From assembly GCA_033675545.1 (NCBI GenBank), contig JAWDGP010002101.1:175001-239000 (forward strand): DNA of 64,000 bases, given 5' to 3'. Of this stretch, positions 10,053 to 59,589 are shown in pieces (the stretch's first letter is position 1; the number at the start of each line of letters is the position of its first letter). A program made the translations under genes and the position numbers. The stretch comes from Elysia crispata (lineage: Eukaryota; Mollusca; Gastropoda; Plakobranchidae). The notes under the pieces are model-generated. The model did not search any database, had not been told where the DNA came from, and saw only the letters and a program-made list of their open reading frames with translations.

Positions 10053-13000
10053 TTATTGGAACTAAGATAGTTACGACTGAAAAAAAAAAAAATTAACTTC
10101 CCGGAACAAATGTTTCGATCTGAATACATGCACATGTACTATAAAACAATTTACCATAATGCTAACTTGGCGTTTCTTCTTTTTTATGATTGTGCGTTCT
10201 AACAAATATTCATTAATGTCTTTTGCTTTTATGTGATTAGGATGTGAGTTGGGTGATAAACCAGATAGAAAATGTTGAATGATTTGGCATTGAATGAATA
10301 CATTCAGACATTGGATAATTTTATTAACGCTGTCTATAGAGCTTTCTCTGAATCACGGCAAAAACACGTGATGGCGAACTTCGCAAAAATGAGGGCTACA
10401 AATATTACCCGTTACCAGTAACAAGCATCTCAGGTTTTCTGTGAGTGAGTTCAGTGTTCTGCACAATCATTATGGGTAAGAGGAAACTGCAAGTAAAATA
10501 TTGCAGATACATTGTACGTCTGTCTGGAATTCGGATATTTTAAAATAAAGCAAAATTGAAGAAAATCAAAAAAGAAAAAAAAATGATGCTTAGAAGAGGA
10601 GATTAGAAAAGAAAAAATCCTCTGTCTGGGTCGTTGTAGGCGTGCTGCTGTTATTGTTTTGTAAACAGGGGAAAAAAAAGACAAACATCTAGGTCGGTGT
10701 TCCCTTTCTCACATTGTCTTGCTTTATCCCCATCGTCTGCTGTGTGTCATACACAAAGTATATGAAACTCACGTCGCTACATTATTAACTCCGAAGACTA
10801 AAATGAGTAGTTTACTTGCATCAGCAATAATTATAATTCATTTTACCACAGTGTGTTTAATTTGTGGTCTAAATATCAGGTATGTGTATTGAGCAAATGA
10901 GGGCCTTGGAAAATAAAAATAAAAATTTAGAGCCACAAATTAATGAGGGAGAGAGCATACGAAATTCTAGTGGATTTCGTGAGGAGATTTGACTCTGTTC
11001 TAAAAAGCATCCATATCAGGAGAGGCTATAATCGCTGGTTTACACATTATTTCCGTTTCTTCGACCTTCTCTTTTTCATTATTGTTGCTATAATGATACA
11101 ACTGAACGCTCCTTTACTGCGAGAATCCATGTGAGCAAAATCATTTATTACAAAAAATCGGAAACTGTGTCTGCAAATAACAATGATAGACCCTCAAATT
11201 TAAGGAATATGAACTAAATAGATCCATTCACAAATAAATGGCAAGCGCTAGTGAGTCAACTGGCTAATTTATGTGTTGCGACATGTAGCTCAATGTATTA
11301 ACCCCATAACCTCAAAACTCCTGTGGGAACCTAATAATATGCACAATGTCTTGTTTCCCTACTGCGTTTAGGATACAAACCCAGGCCCGACTGCCTTGAA
11401 GAGAAATCTTGTAACGCTTAGTATTCCCATCTTGACTGGATGCGGCTAAACCAAGCGATCTCTGAACCACGTTATTCCAGAGGGATGTGCAATCATCCCT
11501 TTTGTATACCTTATCAGTTTTTTTTAATGAAAAACAATGACTTGAATGACAATCTTGTTCGAAAGTGTAAATATAACTTTTTTTGGTCGCTTAATTTCAT
11601 AACAACAATCCAGAGGGAAAGTAAACTTTTGCTCTTACACGCATTGTCTGTTAGAAATAATGAAAAAAAAATCAAGGGTGAATAATAGATGAACGGAAAG
11701 AAGCATCTCATTGCAAAGCTGTCAGAAGTACGTATAAAAATTTAAAACTCCATTTACCAGCCATGAAACGACTATGATCCTGGTAGGTCTGCAATAGAAC
11801 ATTATTTGATTAATGAAGACAAAACCTAATTTTCCAAGCGAAAAAGAAACGGTTAAAAAAAGTTTTAAATGGTGCAAATCTTACTCGAGACAAGTACAAT
11901 ATCTATCAAAGTTTTTAACAGCCAACGAGAAAAATTTCAGAGGAAAGAGTAGAACTGATGGCAATGAGGTCAGAAGACTGAGAAAAACAACTGATATTTC
12001 TCTGAAGTTATACAGATACAATTTGAACACAGATTTTAATTATCTTCGATTGCCTGTTCAGAGTGAAGTAAGTGGAATAATAGCCTAAACCTGTCTTTAA
12101 TATTAAAAGTCACCAGATGTTGCCTACTTTTTGGGGACATAGTGGAGAAATCGGCGCAGATCTCTTACCCTGCGACACCTCCTGAGTTTTGACCAACTTC
12201 AGAACATGTAAAAAACTCGGTAAAAACCATGCTATTGAGTAAGGTTCTATCATGTCAGTTATATTTTGAGATAGCTGACATTCCAGGATAGATTAATACA
12301 TTGGTCAGTTCGCGATGCAGGAATTTCACTACCATTTTTAACAATGATTCATTGAAACTCGGTTAAAACCAAAGACTGCGAGGAACTAGAAGCGTGTCTA
12401 AGTATATATACTCAGTATTTCAATCGGATCTACCACTTTGACGAAAGCGAACACTTTTTCTTCTCTAACTTAGGAAAGAACTTAAAAAATTGATCAACCT
12501 TTTTTAAAAGATCGCAGCACTCCGCAAAATAATATAAATGAAGGTCATGCCAAAACCAATTTTGAAATAATTATGAAGGTTAAATGTCTTGTTCAGCGAA
12601 CAAGCTGTTGTAAGTATCCTATGCTGCACTTATTCTTCAACTTTTCTAGCAGTTCTCCCTTCTGCACACGAAATCTTTCAGGAGGCAAGTGGTTAGACAG
12701 TCGTTTCTGAAAACGATATCATTTATTCATGATTGACAGTAGTGATGAGTCACCTGTATACTCTATCCTCTACTATGAAAGTGGCTCCATGTCCATAAGA
12801 ACTAGATCCAGGACATGGCTATCCAAACGTCATTTTTGCGGAGTCATGCTGGTACTTAGATGTCCTCTCTTAATTGGCTCAAAGTGGGATGAATGCAGCA
12901 TTGGAACGCTGTGGTAATTATTGTTACTGCTTGCGTACCAAACGCCTCTTTGTTACTTTCTGCTTTCCTTACGTGTTGTTCGCTCTCAGCCTCCAGTTCG

Positions 13001-13327
13001 AAAGGATATTAAATGCTCTTTGGTTGCCTCAAAAGGTTCGAAGTAAACTGATGAGAGTAAGCAGCTAGCCTGCATTATTTGCATTCTGCACTTTCCTTGT
13101 CAGTCGTTAACTGAACTATCTCTCAGCAAAGACTTGAACTTCGAGAAAATGAATGTCAAGAATTGTATGAAAATGTACATGTTGGAAATGCACTGATATT
13201 TGACATTTCAACGCTGTGAAATACTTTCTGGCGCCGTTAAAAATAAAGATGCAATACAAAATGTGGGAAATAGAAAATGTGATAACGTCAGCAAAGTTTG
13301 TCATAAATTTTCAAAGAATATTTGTTA
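10053..13327. other. No gene recognised
   Basis: Several open frames of 60-90 codons occur (for example 10943-11134, 11813-12088 and 12729-13068 on the plus strand) but none resembles a family or has consistent splice borders. The missing C-terminal exons of the PCS gene could lie here or left of the window; I looked for them on the minus strand and did not find a convincing one. Confidence 0.4.
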
Positions 13328-13420
13328 AAGAAAAAAAAAAAAAAACAAACAAAACAATTAAACAAACAATAACAAAAAACCCAAAAAACAACAACAACAA
13401 CAACAACAAAAAAAAAACGA
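13328..13420 (+). repeat. A-rich / (CAA)n low-complexity tract
   Basis: A run of A with interspersed C, including (CAA) repeats at about 13388-13410, forms a simple-sequence block. The opposite-strand frame through it is an artefact of the repeat. Confidence 0.8.
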
Positions 13421-13900
13421 CATAGAAAGAAATAGTAATCGTTCAATAGATCTAAAAATGTTGATGCCATGCTGGCTCTCGTTAATCTGTCTTTAAATTT
13501 TGCTATATGATTTTAAGTATGAAGAGGGTAAGCTTTGCAGACTTTGCTCATCCCATGAAAAGCATAACTATGGCAGTAAATACGAAACATCATATTTTTT
13601 CAATACGAACATTAAATTGTGTGAACGCATTCAAAATCTTTAAAAATGGTCTTTAATGAATATTTACTCTAAAAACAGAAACCTAAAAATGATGTAAAAG
13701 ATATATTAAATCGCTCTACAGCTTTGCTCTTATTCAGCCTTTTACCTCGCTTTGTTCATTGTGTTAGAATATGCAGAGAATATAAATTATTCTGTGTACT
13801 TTTTAAATGAAAAAAAATGCACTAGATGACCTTTGACCCTATATACCAGATAAATTTTGTACTATTTAATGCTTAATAACTGTTCTAAAAACATACATAC

Positions 13901-51132
<37,232 letters not shown>

Positions 51133-51995
51133 CTGAATAAGAAGAAGAAGTGTTAATTTGTCTAAATGAAACTATAGTCAACATACAAAACAAAAAAGCT
51201 TCCTTTATAATTAATTCTGGCAAGAAAGCTACAACCATGATACAAAAGCAGTACCGTTTACATAAGAATATCATAGGTTAGATAGAGAATTATTTTAAAT
51301 TTTCTCAAATGCCTAAACGCATTCACGAATAAATATATAATATATTTAATATATAAAATGATTCAATTTCCTATCTAAAAACAGAAGAGACAGCATTGTA
51401 GCATATGTAGCTCATACTGTTCATAATTCACGACGGGCCATAAACTTTGAAACAGCAGGACTTGAAATGGAAAAAAATGGGACTAGGCTAATTCTATCCA
51501 TCCTACTAAATCTTGCCCTTTAGGTGTCCCTTTTTTTTCGGACTCTGAAAACTTTCATGAGAACTTCATGTTTAGGAAGAGTAAAGTGAGTCACTATGTT
51601 TGCTTTGAACACAAAGAATAGATCTTGATTGATTTTGAAATATGAAACTGCCTTTCGCGGCGTAGATCTTTACAGTGGTAAACAACTTTTGACAAATTTA
51701 ATTATCAGGCCTCTTTTTCATATTATGAGATTTCTTAAATGTATTAGCTTTGAGAAAATATATACTAGGATTAGGAATGATTCGAAATGAGATAATTTAA
51801 TACATTAAAATAAGGTTTAAAAACCCCCTTGAAATAAAACTGATTTCTAAGAAATGCCATATATATGTATTATGTAATATTATCTTGACATTTTGGATCG
51901 TCCACTCTCATGCATAACGCCAGCATATGCAAGGGTATTGGAAAGGAAGTCTGGGGTGACAAGTCTTAGTAGACAGCATCATGATCATGCTACCC

Positions 51996-52074
51996 GTAAT
52001 GCATTGGGCTGTAATTTGATCTATGGGTCCAACTCAATTCCTCACCCTGTGTAGATGCGTACTTTTTAGGTAGC
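51996..52074 (+). repeat. Dispersed repeat, copy 2 of 18.2/52.0 kb pair
   Basis: Partner of 18226-18300, same orientation. A dense cluster of AGATCTAG-type words follows at 52118-52225. Confidence 0.5.
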
Positions 52075-52270
52075 GATTTAGATTTATGTAAGTTTTTAAG
52101 CGCATCGCAAAACTTTTAGGTCTAAAGATCTAGATTGGACCTAGAGTAGATCTAGATCTAGGTTCATCGGCTCTAGAGTCTTGTACAAGCGCTCTGCCTC
52201 ATTAATCAGATCTAGATTTAGATACATGTATAGAATTGCACTAGCTCAAGGCGAGCTGTGTGTTTTATCT

Positions 52271-53633
52271 GTTATTATAAAAGGCAACTTAGAATATATT
52301 TCTCCGCTATCTCCTCCATGACCACTCAAGGTACAGTTAACTGAATTTTAATCTGCCAAGTTCAGTCTCCCACGCGATACAAAGAAATTTAAAGAAAGTT
52401 ATGGATTTAGGCTAAAATTGCACTTGACATTTGATTAAAATTATTTTTTATTGTAATTAATTTATTTAAATTGTTTGCCAAATGTGTTATAATAAATCAA
52501 ATAGCATTTAAAAGACAATTAGCCGTTTACAGTTTTCAAAGCGGATGGCGCTTTTAAAATAAATAATCGTTATTATGTAAATATAAATGTCTAAAAAAAG
52601 AACCCTTGTTAATTTACTTTAACAGAGAGAAAAACAGAGCAAATTAAAAAATTAAACGAAATTTGACCTACTCCAGCTTAAGAGGTCATGGAAAACATGC
52701 CCTTCTGTGCAGAGAATTAGAAGCGATTTGATTGGACAATATTTTAAGAACAATATTGCCATCATTGCCTTTTCTTCCGGAGCGGCGCTTGCGAATATAA
52801 GCAATACTTCTGCTTCTTAATCTTATGCACGCATTTTGTACTTCTACAATTTTTTTTTTTTTTTTTTTTTTTTGTGTAAACTCTTAACATCAATCGAATC
52901 ATGTCAACCGTGGAAACATTCTGACTAAGCTAATTTATTAATTTACCCCTCTTTATTTATTTTGCGTGATTTAAACAGTGTTTGACAAGATCTAGAATAA
53001 TTATAAGCTTCACCATCCAGGGTAACCGAATGGGTTATTAAAATCCCCGGATCTTAAAAATTTTTTTGCCTCTGTAATAAAAAAAAAACATATTGCGTGA
53101 GCAGCTGCACGTTTTTACTTTGTATTGGAGAGCAATTTTCACCAAATCAGGTCGAGCTTTACATTGTATTTGTAATGGGTCATCAACACTACATTATGGT
53201 TTCGTGGAGGCATAAACTGAAGAGAGGGCTGCTGAAAAGATTGCACCCAAATTTAATTTATTTTTTTGCTTGAGATCTCTCCTTCATTTAAAGAACGTCT
53301 TCATAAAAAGAATTCCAATGTCTCAAGATTCTTAAGGCCTCTATTCTAAAACTATGAGTGACTTGGAGGTGATATAATCTGCTAATTGTGTAGTTATATG
53401 GCTCTGGAGAATATATATTTGATAAAATGACAAAATTTGCTTTCTAGGAATGTAGTAATATTCCCCACCTGTTCATTATAGCAAAGTATGATTTTCTTCA
53501 GGGCAGTGGTATGGCTCTGGAGGATATAAGTCGTTTTTTTCCTGTTTAAAGTTAGCATTTTTTCAATGTCCTTGTATTTCCCACTTGTTCATTTGAACGC
53601 GCGACCGTGCTTGAATACTATAAATCTACACTT
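52271..53633 (+). repeat. Unclassified dispersed repeat, copy C
   Basis: Third and longest copy (about 1.36 kb), same orientation as A and B. Extra length comes from a T-run (52852-52874) and an apparent internal duplication containing 'atatggctctgg.gga.ata' near 53397 and 53510. It ends about 70 bp before the gag start of the gypsy-type element, so it could be that element's 5' LTR, in which case A and B would be solo LTRs. No matching copy follows the element's right end. Confidence 0.8.
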
Positions 53634-53706
53634 TTAATCTTTTGACGTGAGTATTCAAAGCTTGTATATTTTCATATAGCACTCTCGGCTCATAAAGTTT
53701 CCTAAT

Positions 53707-54470
53707 GTCATCCATTCAAGAAATTAAAGAGGTAGCTGAAGAACTGCAGTTGAGTGGAGAAGAAAATAAATATCCATAAATGAACAAATGGAAAAGTTGC
53801 GCTAATTAAAAGCTGAGAAGGAGCAGAGAGAAGCAGAGGCTACACTACAAACTGAAAATGAAGAGAGGGAAGCTAAGCTTTTAGCTGAGAGGGAAGAGAG
53901 ATAGGCTAAAATACAAATTGAGAAGGAAAAAAGAGTGGAAAGATTGAGGAAATGAAGACATTTAGAATTGGCAAGGATACAAGCATGCTTAACGCGACCC
54001 TACACCAGGTGGTACCAGACCGGCTCGCAAAGGAGAGAATTAAAAATTCAAAATGCCTAAATTACAGGTTTTTGTGGATAGGAAAGATGATCTTGAGTTT
54101 TGGCTACTTCGATTTAAGCAATTCGCCACTACAAGAGGTTGACCCAAGGAAAGCTGGTGCACATTGTTATCAGCACTATTGGCAGGAAGAGCATAAGATG
54201 CGTTTTGTCGTCTTTCAGAGAACAAGGCTACTCGTTATGATCGTGTCAAGGAAGTTCTACATATATGAGATATAACCCGACAGAAGACGGCTATTTGCTG
54301 CGATTCCGCACTGGTTCACCAGAGGAGTAAGGCTACTCATCCAAAAGAGCAATTTCGGCAGCCGAACGAGTTATGGAAACACAATAATCAGCATCAGGAG
54401 AGGATTCCGGAACAGCGGATACCAGACATGATATCAGAACAGAAGTCCAAGACAGGTTTCTTCAGTTGGC
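53707..54470 (+). pseudogene. Gypsy-type gag relic
   Basis: From an ATG at 53707 (MSSIQEIKEVAEELQLSGEE) there is a long charged coiled-coil-like region. The capsid-type block 'MPKLQVFVDRKDDLEFWLLR' follows (54054-54113), then 'FKQFATTRG' and 'LLSALLAGRA', with several stops and frame changes to about 54470. Gag forms the particle around the element RNA. The block order is that of Ty3/gypsy-type Gag in invertebrates. It heads the element that continues with protease. Confidence 0.75.
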
Positions 54471-54499
54471 AAGTGAACGTAAGGAGTCGGCTAGGGAGC

Positions 54500-54960
54500 T
54501 TAACTTACTGATCGTGAAGGGTTTTGTGGGAGACAAAACAATCAATGGACGTTTTAATGAACACAGGTTGTGAGGGCGTCGTAGTGCGTCGTGCGTTAGT
54601 TGATGGTGAACAACTAACAAGAAAATGCTGTTTGATTATCAGGATCGACAATACAGTACTGCTGGTGGAAAACGCCAGGATCCAAATCAAGACACCTAAT
54701 CTGTCCGGAGAAATGGAGGCGTTATGCATACCGGAGGCCATTATGTTATCTTGTCGAAAATATCCCGCGTGCTCGCAACCCAGATGACCCTGACATGACA
54801 GTATGTTTACGAGAAGGACCAAAACATAAGCCACTAATAATAACAGATACAAATAGGAATGGATCAAGGGTGGAGCTGATCCGGCTCCAACATGACGACG
54901 AAGCCATCTAGAAGATTGGCGAGACTGTTTTGTCTGAAAATCGTGCGGCAAAAACATCAT
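54500..54960 (+). pseudogene. Gypsy-type aspartic protease relic with lost catalytic Asp
   Basis: An 87-codon open segment (54524-54787) contains 'DVLMNTGCEGVVVRRALVDG' and later 'IDNTVLLVENARIQIKTPN'. The family motif at this place is D-T-G; here it is N-T-G, so the catalytic Asp is replaced. A further block 'DDPDMTVCLREGPKHKP' follows in a shifted frame (54785-54835). The protease would process Gag-Pol. The change to Asn disables it irrespective of the frame breaks. Confidence 0.8.
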
Positions 54961-56135
54961 TCTTCAAGAAAAGAGAAGGAATCGTGTCTATAATGACACA
55001 AGCCGTGGAGGGGCTTATGTACGACACGTCGCTCTCCCAAAAAGCCTGGGAAAGTACGTGATGTCAGTAGCCCATGAAACGATCACCAGAGGTCACGTTG
55101 GAATAAAGAAGACCAGGAAGAAGGTAATGAGTAACATCTATACTACCGCTCTTGTGATGTATGCCAGAAAATGGTGAGCATAGAAACAGTGCAGAAGGTC
55201 TCAATGGAGAATATACCGGTAGTGGATGTTCCTTTCAAACGTGCGGCCGTGGATCTTATTGGTCCAATTAAACGAGCAAATGAAGCAGAACATCGATACA
55301 TTTTCATGCACGTAGACTATGCTACAAGATATCTAGAAGCTATCCCGTTGTAGAGAATCGACACTGAGACAGTAGCTGAGGCGCCCGTAGTTACCGCTGC
55401 TTGGGTATCCAGAAGAAATCCTTAGTGATCAAGGAACAAACTTCATCTCAGACTGCATGAAGGAAGTATGCAGGATCTTTGGTCTCACACAGTCTACGAC
55501 TACACCATATCACGCGGTGTGCAATGGCCTGGTCGAAAAATTCAACGGCACTTTAAAGAAAATGTTGAAAAGGTTGTGCAATGAGAAACCAAACCAGTGG
55601 CATCGATATATCAACGCTCTTCTTTTTGCATACAGGGAAGTACCATAGGATTCCACTCGAGCTTATGTATAACGGGACAGTGAGAGGACCCATACACATA
55701 CTACGGGAATTATGGACCCCATACCTTGATGACCAGGAAGTATAGTCAAGCTATCAATACGTGCTGGACATACGAGAGCCTCCTAACGACACTTAGAAAT
55801 TAGCCAAGGAACAGCTTGAATCGTCTCAAGCGAGGCAGAAGAAATACCTCGATAAGAAAACACAGGCTAGGCGTTTCAGTCCTGGAGACAAGATGTTAGT
55901 CCCCTCCTTCCGACTGTCAAAAACAAGCTGTTGCTACAGTGGAAAGGACCCTATAATAATATCAACACGGTGAATCCACCGACTACAACGTCAAAATCAA
56001 GGGAAAGGAGGAGAAGATGCATGGAAATCTTCTCAAGAAATGACAAAACTAGTTCACGAGAGCCTGAGGTTTCCATCCAGACGCCAGATGATTTTAACGT
56101 TTCGTCTTGTGTGGCCGTGATTGAGGACTACTAGG
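54960..56135 (+). pseudogene. Gypsy-type integrase relic
   Basis: This is an integrase, in order. The zinc domain reads 'AHETITRGHVGIKKTRKKV' (55070-55126) with 'CDVCQKM' (55153-55173). The catalytic core has 'RAAVDLIGPIKRAN' (55240-55281), 'HVDYATRYLEAIPL' (55309-55350), 'SDQGTNF' (55423-55443) and 'NGLVEKFNGTLKKMLKRL' (55522-55575). A C-terminal domain follows with 'KKYLDKKTQARRFSPGDKML' (55837-55896) and 'LLQWKGPY'. The three catalytic acids (D, D, E) are still spelled, but stops and frameshifts break the chain. It precedes the RT in this element, the reverse of the usual gypsy order. Confidence 0.88.
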
Positions 56136-57190
56136 CAAAAATAATAATGAATATGATCAAGACATTTTCACCTGTGATAAACCAGCCTCCGAAGATCTAC
56201 CCGATATTGGTACTTGGGGACAGAAGAAAGCTCTCACGTCTGTCCAAAACCAGGAGCTGCAGTTGATGGTCCAGAGGTTCCGCGAGACATTTTCAGATCG
56301 TCCAGTTATCGACCCTCAGCCCGTTTCTTCGCCGGCCGAGTCTTCCCTTGGTATGAGCAAAGAGGGAATGGACACCTTGGTTGCCTTGGCTACATCGATG
56401 ATCTTCTGGTGCATACCAAGACGTGGGAGGAACACTTGCAAGTCTTAGAGGAACTCTTTAAGGTCTGAAAGCGGCCAATCTAGTTGCAAGACCAATTAAG
56501 TGTGAACTAGGAGCAACACAAGTCGACTTTCTAGGACACCGCCATGGAAGAAGGACGGTTGGACTCCAGGACTGCAATGTTCATAAAGTGAAAGACAACC
56601 CGAATCCGACCACTAAGAGAGAGATTAGATCATTTTCAGGTTTATTTGGTTATTACCTAACTTTGCTGTTATTGCTACCCCTCTGTCAGATCTAACACGT
56701 AAAGACCAGCCTAAAAAAATTTTCCAGGAAAGGGCGTACGCTGCATGCATTAAAGGGAGTTGTAACTAGCAAACTGATACTGATGCTCACAAACGTTAAT
56801 AAAGAGTTGGTTTTCAAAAAGACACATCTGAGGTAAGTTTAGGAGCCACACTGTTACAGAATAGGGATTGGCAAGTTTTCCCTGTCGCATATGCAAGCAG
56901 GATGCTTCTAAATAGAGAGAAGAGATGAAGAGGCAATGTCTGGGCATTGTTTGGGGTATGAAGAAATTTGCTTTGTTATCTTTATGGCAAGCAATTCACG
57001 TTCAGATTCAGACAGACCACTGACCGCTTGAGCTCCTCAAAGTTTCCGAATTTGATAACCGTCGTGTTATGCGTTAGGAATCGGCTCTGAAGAGTTTTGT
57101 TTTTATAGTAGAACACATTAAAAAACGTAAGCCTGGCTTTCTCAGCAGAGTTCATGTATAATATTTCGATTGCATTGTTATCATTGTTTT
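56136..57190 (+). pseudogene. Gypsy-type reverse transcriptase and RNase H relic
   Basis: A linker with 'LQLMVQRFRETFSDRP' (56259-56306) leads to a much shortened RT. The fingers are deleted, but Y-I-D-D at 56391-56402 with 'LLVHTKTWEEHLQVLEELF' is intact. Then come 'ANLVARPIKCELGATQVDFL' (in a shifted frame from 56476), 'REIRSFSGLFGYY' (about 56620), and RNase H blocks 'LKGVVTSKLILMLTN' (56752-56797) and 'SDSDRPLTA' (57004-57030). The end is near 57190. RT and RNase H lie downstream of the integrase. Known precedent: Gmr1-like Ty3/gypsy elements have this copia-like order. Confidence 0.82.
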
Positions 57191-58400
57191 GAGGTCGGAA
57201 GCTCATGATATGCCATTACTTATTGAGAGAAATACCTGAACCTGACCAAAGAGCTCGACACGGCGTCACTTTAGTGATTTTAGTTGCGGCGCACTGGTCC
57301 CAGTCAAGCGATAAAGAGGTCACGGGGTTGGCGTCATCCACCCAATGTGAGGTCAAAGTCGGCCGCACTGCTGGCATGCACCAGTCTTTTGTCTTAATAG
57401 TTCATTTTAATACGATCTGCAAGCTTCATTTAATTTTCTTTTCATTTGATCATTCACTCAATAAAAAATAGTAAAAAAAAAGTTGACATTAAAAAAAATA
57501 GCTTTGATAGAAGCTTTTATATCAGTCATTTAAAAAGGTTTGAAAAATAACCTGATTACTGAGCTAATTAACATGATTAAGTGACCGCTAGCGGACAATC
57601 GGCTCCACAGAACTTAAAAAAAATGTTACTGTCAATAAGACAAAATATTTTTCTAACATTCACGAAAAAATCATATCCTCAGCACAAAAGTTGTGTCTGT
57701 GAGTTTGGTTCAAACATAATTCCCTTTAATTATTACTACAGCGTATGTTACTCTATCGAGTTAAAAATATCCAAACAAGGAACAACGGCGAATAATAAAA
57801 CATATTTTATCATTGGTGTTTTTGAATTATCTCTTGTGGCTGACCGGAGGGTTTGATAGGTGTTGATGATAGGTACCGTAGTTGGAACGGTGAGTGGTTG
57901 TTGCTCGATAGAAGTCATGTCTATGACTGTTGCGCTGATAAATCATGCTTTGTGGTAAGTTTCTATATCTATATCCTATGTTTGTACCTCTGCCGATCGT
58001 TACTTCCACTGTCTGTGTGTCTGCTAGTGATGCATCTAACGTGTTCATTTTCTAAATTCTCTAGTGGGGGAAGTGTCTGTGTGGTCTCTATTTTCATACT
58101 GATATAACTGGTGGGAATCTTCTCTATCTGTCTGTATGCTATCACTGGGCCTGCTGGTACCTACTAGTTGTACGCTGATTTCGTTATCTGTATGGCTATC
58201 AGTCATCGTTTCAATTGTGTCTGCAAGTGTAAGTAGTGTAGTGTTGCGGTATCAATCTGTAAAAATTAAAAAGTGGCTAGTGGTATGAATGTCTGGGTGG
58301 GTTTTATTTTCAGTGAGTTCTCTCTCGGTGAGTCTCTCTAAGTTTGAGAGCTCGTGCCTGCTTTGTAAACTCCCATGCCTTTAGCGAGGTTATAGAGACG
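57191..58400. other. No gene recognised; possible tail signal
   Basis: No LTR matching copy C or the 33 kb LTR is seen after the gypsy element. AATAAA at 57461-57466 is followed by an A-rich stretch to 57482. Frames at 57581-58107 have no domain. Confidence 0.4.
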
Positions 58401-58404
58401 ATAT

Positions 58405-58745
58405 CACAAAGATGAGTTAATAAAGATTTTGTTTGTCGAAGTCACACCATAAATCTAAAGTTGTCTGGGTCATAGATATAGTCCTAGCCGGTTTTATAGT
58501 TGCAACACCTCTTCTTTTTACACGCTGATATATTTGCCTTACATTGTGGCAACATATCGCGAAGAAAATCTTGATTTCGGATCGATCCCAAACACCATGC
58601 GGATGTCATCACTAAGTTCAACGCCAGAGAACGACTTATTTAAAATCAGTTGGCCACATGTTCGGCACATTTCATTCGCATAATTATATTGGTAGTGACG
58701 ATCTTTAGTATGTTCCATAATGGTGTTAAAAAAAAAATTATTCAA
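58405..58745 (-). pseudogene. Zinc-domain ORF fragment, CRTCGQ...VFGIDP
   Basis: The minus-strand frame from 58745 reads MEHTKDRHYQYNYANEMCRT-CGQ and then 'VELSDDIRMVFGIDPKSRF' to 58540. After a frame change, 'CCHNVRQIYQRVKRRGVATI' continues to about 58480. A C..C pair, a spacer of 30-40 residues with F-G-I-D, then a second Cys-containing pair is the layout of N-terminal zinc domains in several repeat-encoded invertebrate proteins. In the second pair the usual last Cys is Val or lost. No catalytic region follows. The start Met and first ten residues are contained in the tandem repeat upstream. Family not settled. Confidence 0.45.
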
Positions 58746-59270
58746 AAACTCTTTATCATTGCTGAGGATATGAAACCTGTTAAATCAGAATAACAAATAA
58801 CATTTGAAAACCGTTGAAGAAGAAAAAATGATTTGTATGGGGCCGTTTGTCTGTAATTATCTTATTAAGAGGACACGATAGAGGTATTGTGATAGAGCCG
58901 ATCTTTAGTAGGTTTCATAATGGTGTAAAAAAATATTTAAATTCTCTATCGTTGCTGAGGATAAGAAACCTGTTAAATCAGAAAGAGAAATGATATTTGA
59001 AAACAGTTGAAGAAGAAAAAAATGATTTGTATGGGGCCGTTTGTCAGTAATTGTCTATTAAGTGAACACAATAGAAGTATAATGGTAGAGCCGATCTTGA
59101 GTATGTTCCATAATGGTGTAAAAAAATTATTTAAAAATTCTCTTTTGTTGCTGAGGATAAGATACCTGTTAAATCAGAAAGAGAAATAATAATAGAGAAC
59201 CGTTGGAGAAGAAAAATGATTGGTATGGAGCCGTTTGTCCGTAATTGTCTAATTAAGTTGACACAAGAGA
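58690..59270 (-). repeat. 194-bp tandem array upstream of the zinc-domain ORF
   Basis: About three units are seen. The word 'ggggccgtttgt' (or 'ggagccgtttgt') occurs at 58839, 59033 and 59227, an exact 194-bp step. Another shared block, 'gctgaggata' through 'cctgttaaatcag', also repeats. On the minus strand each unit carries the equivalent of the ORF start 'attatggaacatactaaaga' (58714, 58917 and 59112 neighbourhoods), and only the last is joined to the open frame. The pattern resembles 5' monomer arrays that act as promoters in some LINEs. Confidence 0.85.
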
Positions 59271-59589
59271 AGTAAATTTATAAAACTTAATTAACAAACT
59301 AAGTGAGCAAAACGAAACTCTAAAATAAAACCTTTTAAAGATAAAAACACGTGAATTTCACAAAAATCACAAGACAGAGTTTATAAATCGAAAGTCAAGA
59401 GGAAACCAGTCTAGCTCTTTAACAAATTTGACCATAGCTTGTTAAACAAAGACAAACTTTATTACGCATCAAAGTGCAGTGCGCAAAATATTAAGCGCAC
59501 TGGTTTACCCTGCATAGCAGCGTCAGCAGAGCGTATCTGACAGTTATTGATTCACTGAAGACGGCCCTTGGTAAGGAGATATGCGGGCA

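Noticed and set aside
12120-12240. Possible minus-strand exon with a 'cagggtaag' donor-like word
   Set aside because: The donor word is good, but the upstream frame contains stops and shows no family resemblance.
13116-13304. Candidate next PCS exon on the minus strand
   Set aside because: The frame entering after phase 2 has no PCS-like residues and lacks a good acceptor; not supported.
53707-57190. Two unrelated gypsy fragments placed side by side
   Set aside because: The strand, the block order and the direct passage from integrase tail to RT linker without an LTR fit one element of Gmr1-like order better. Copies elsewhere would settle it.
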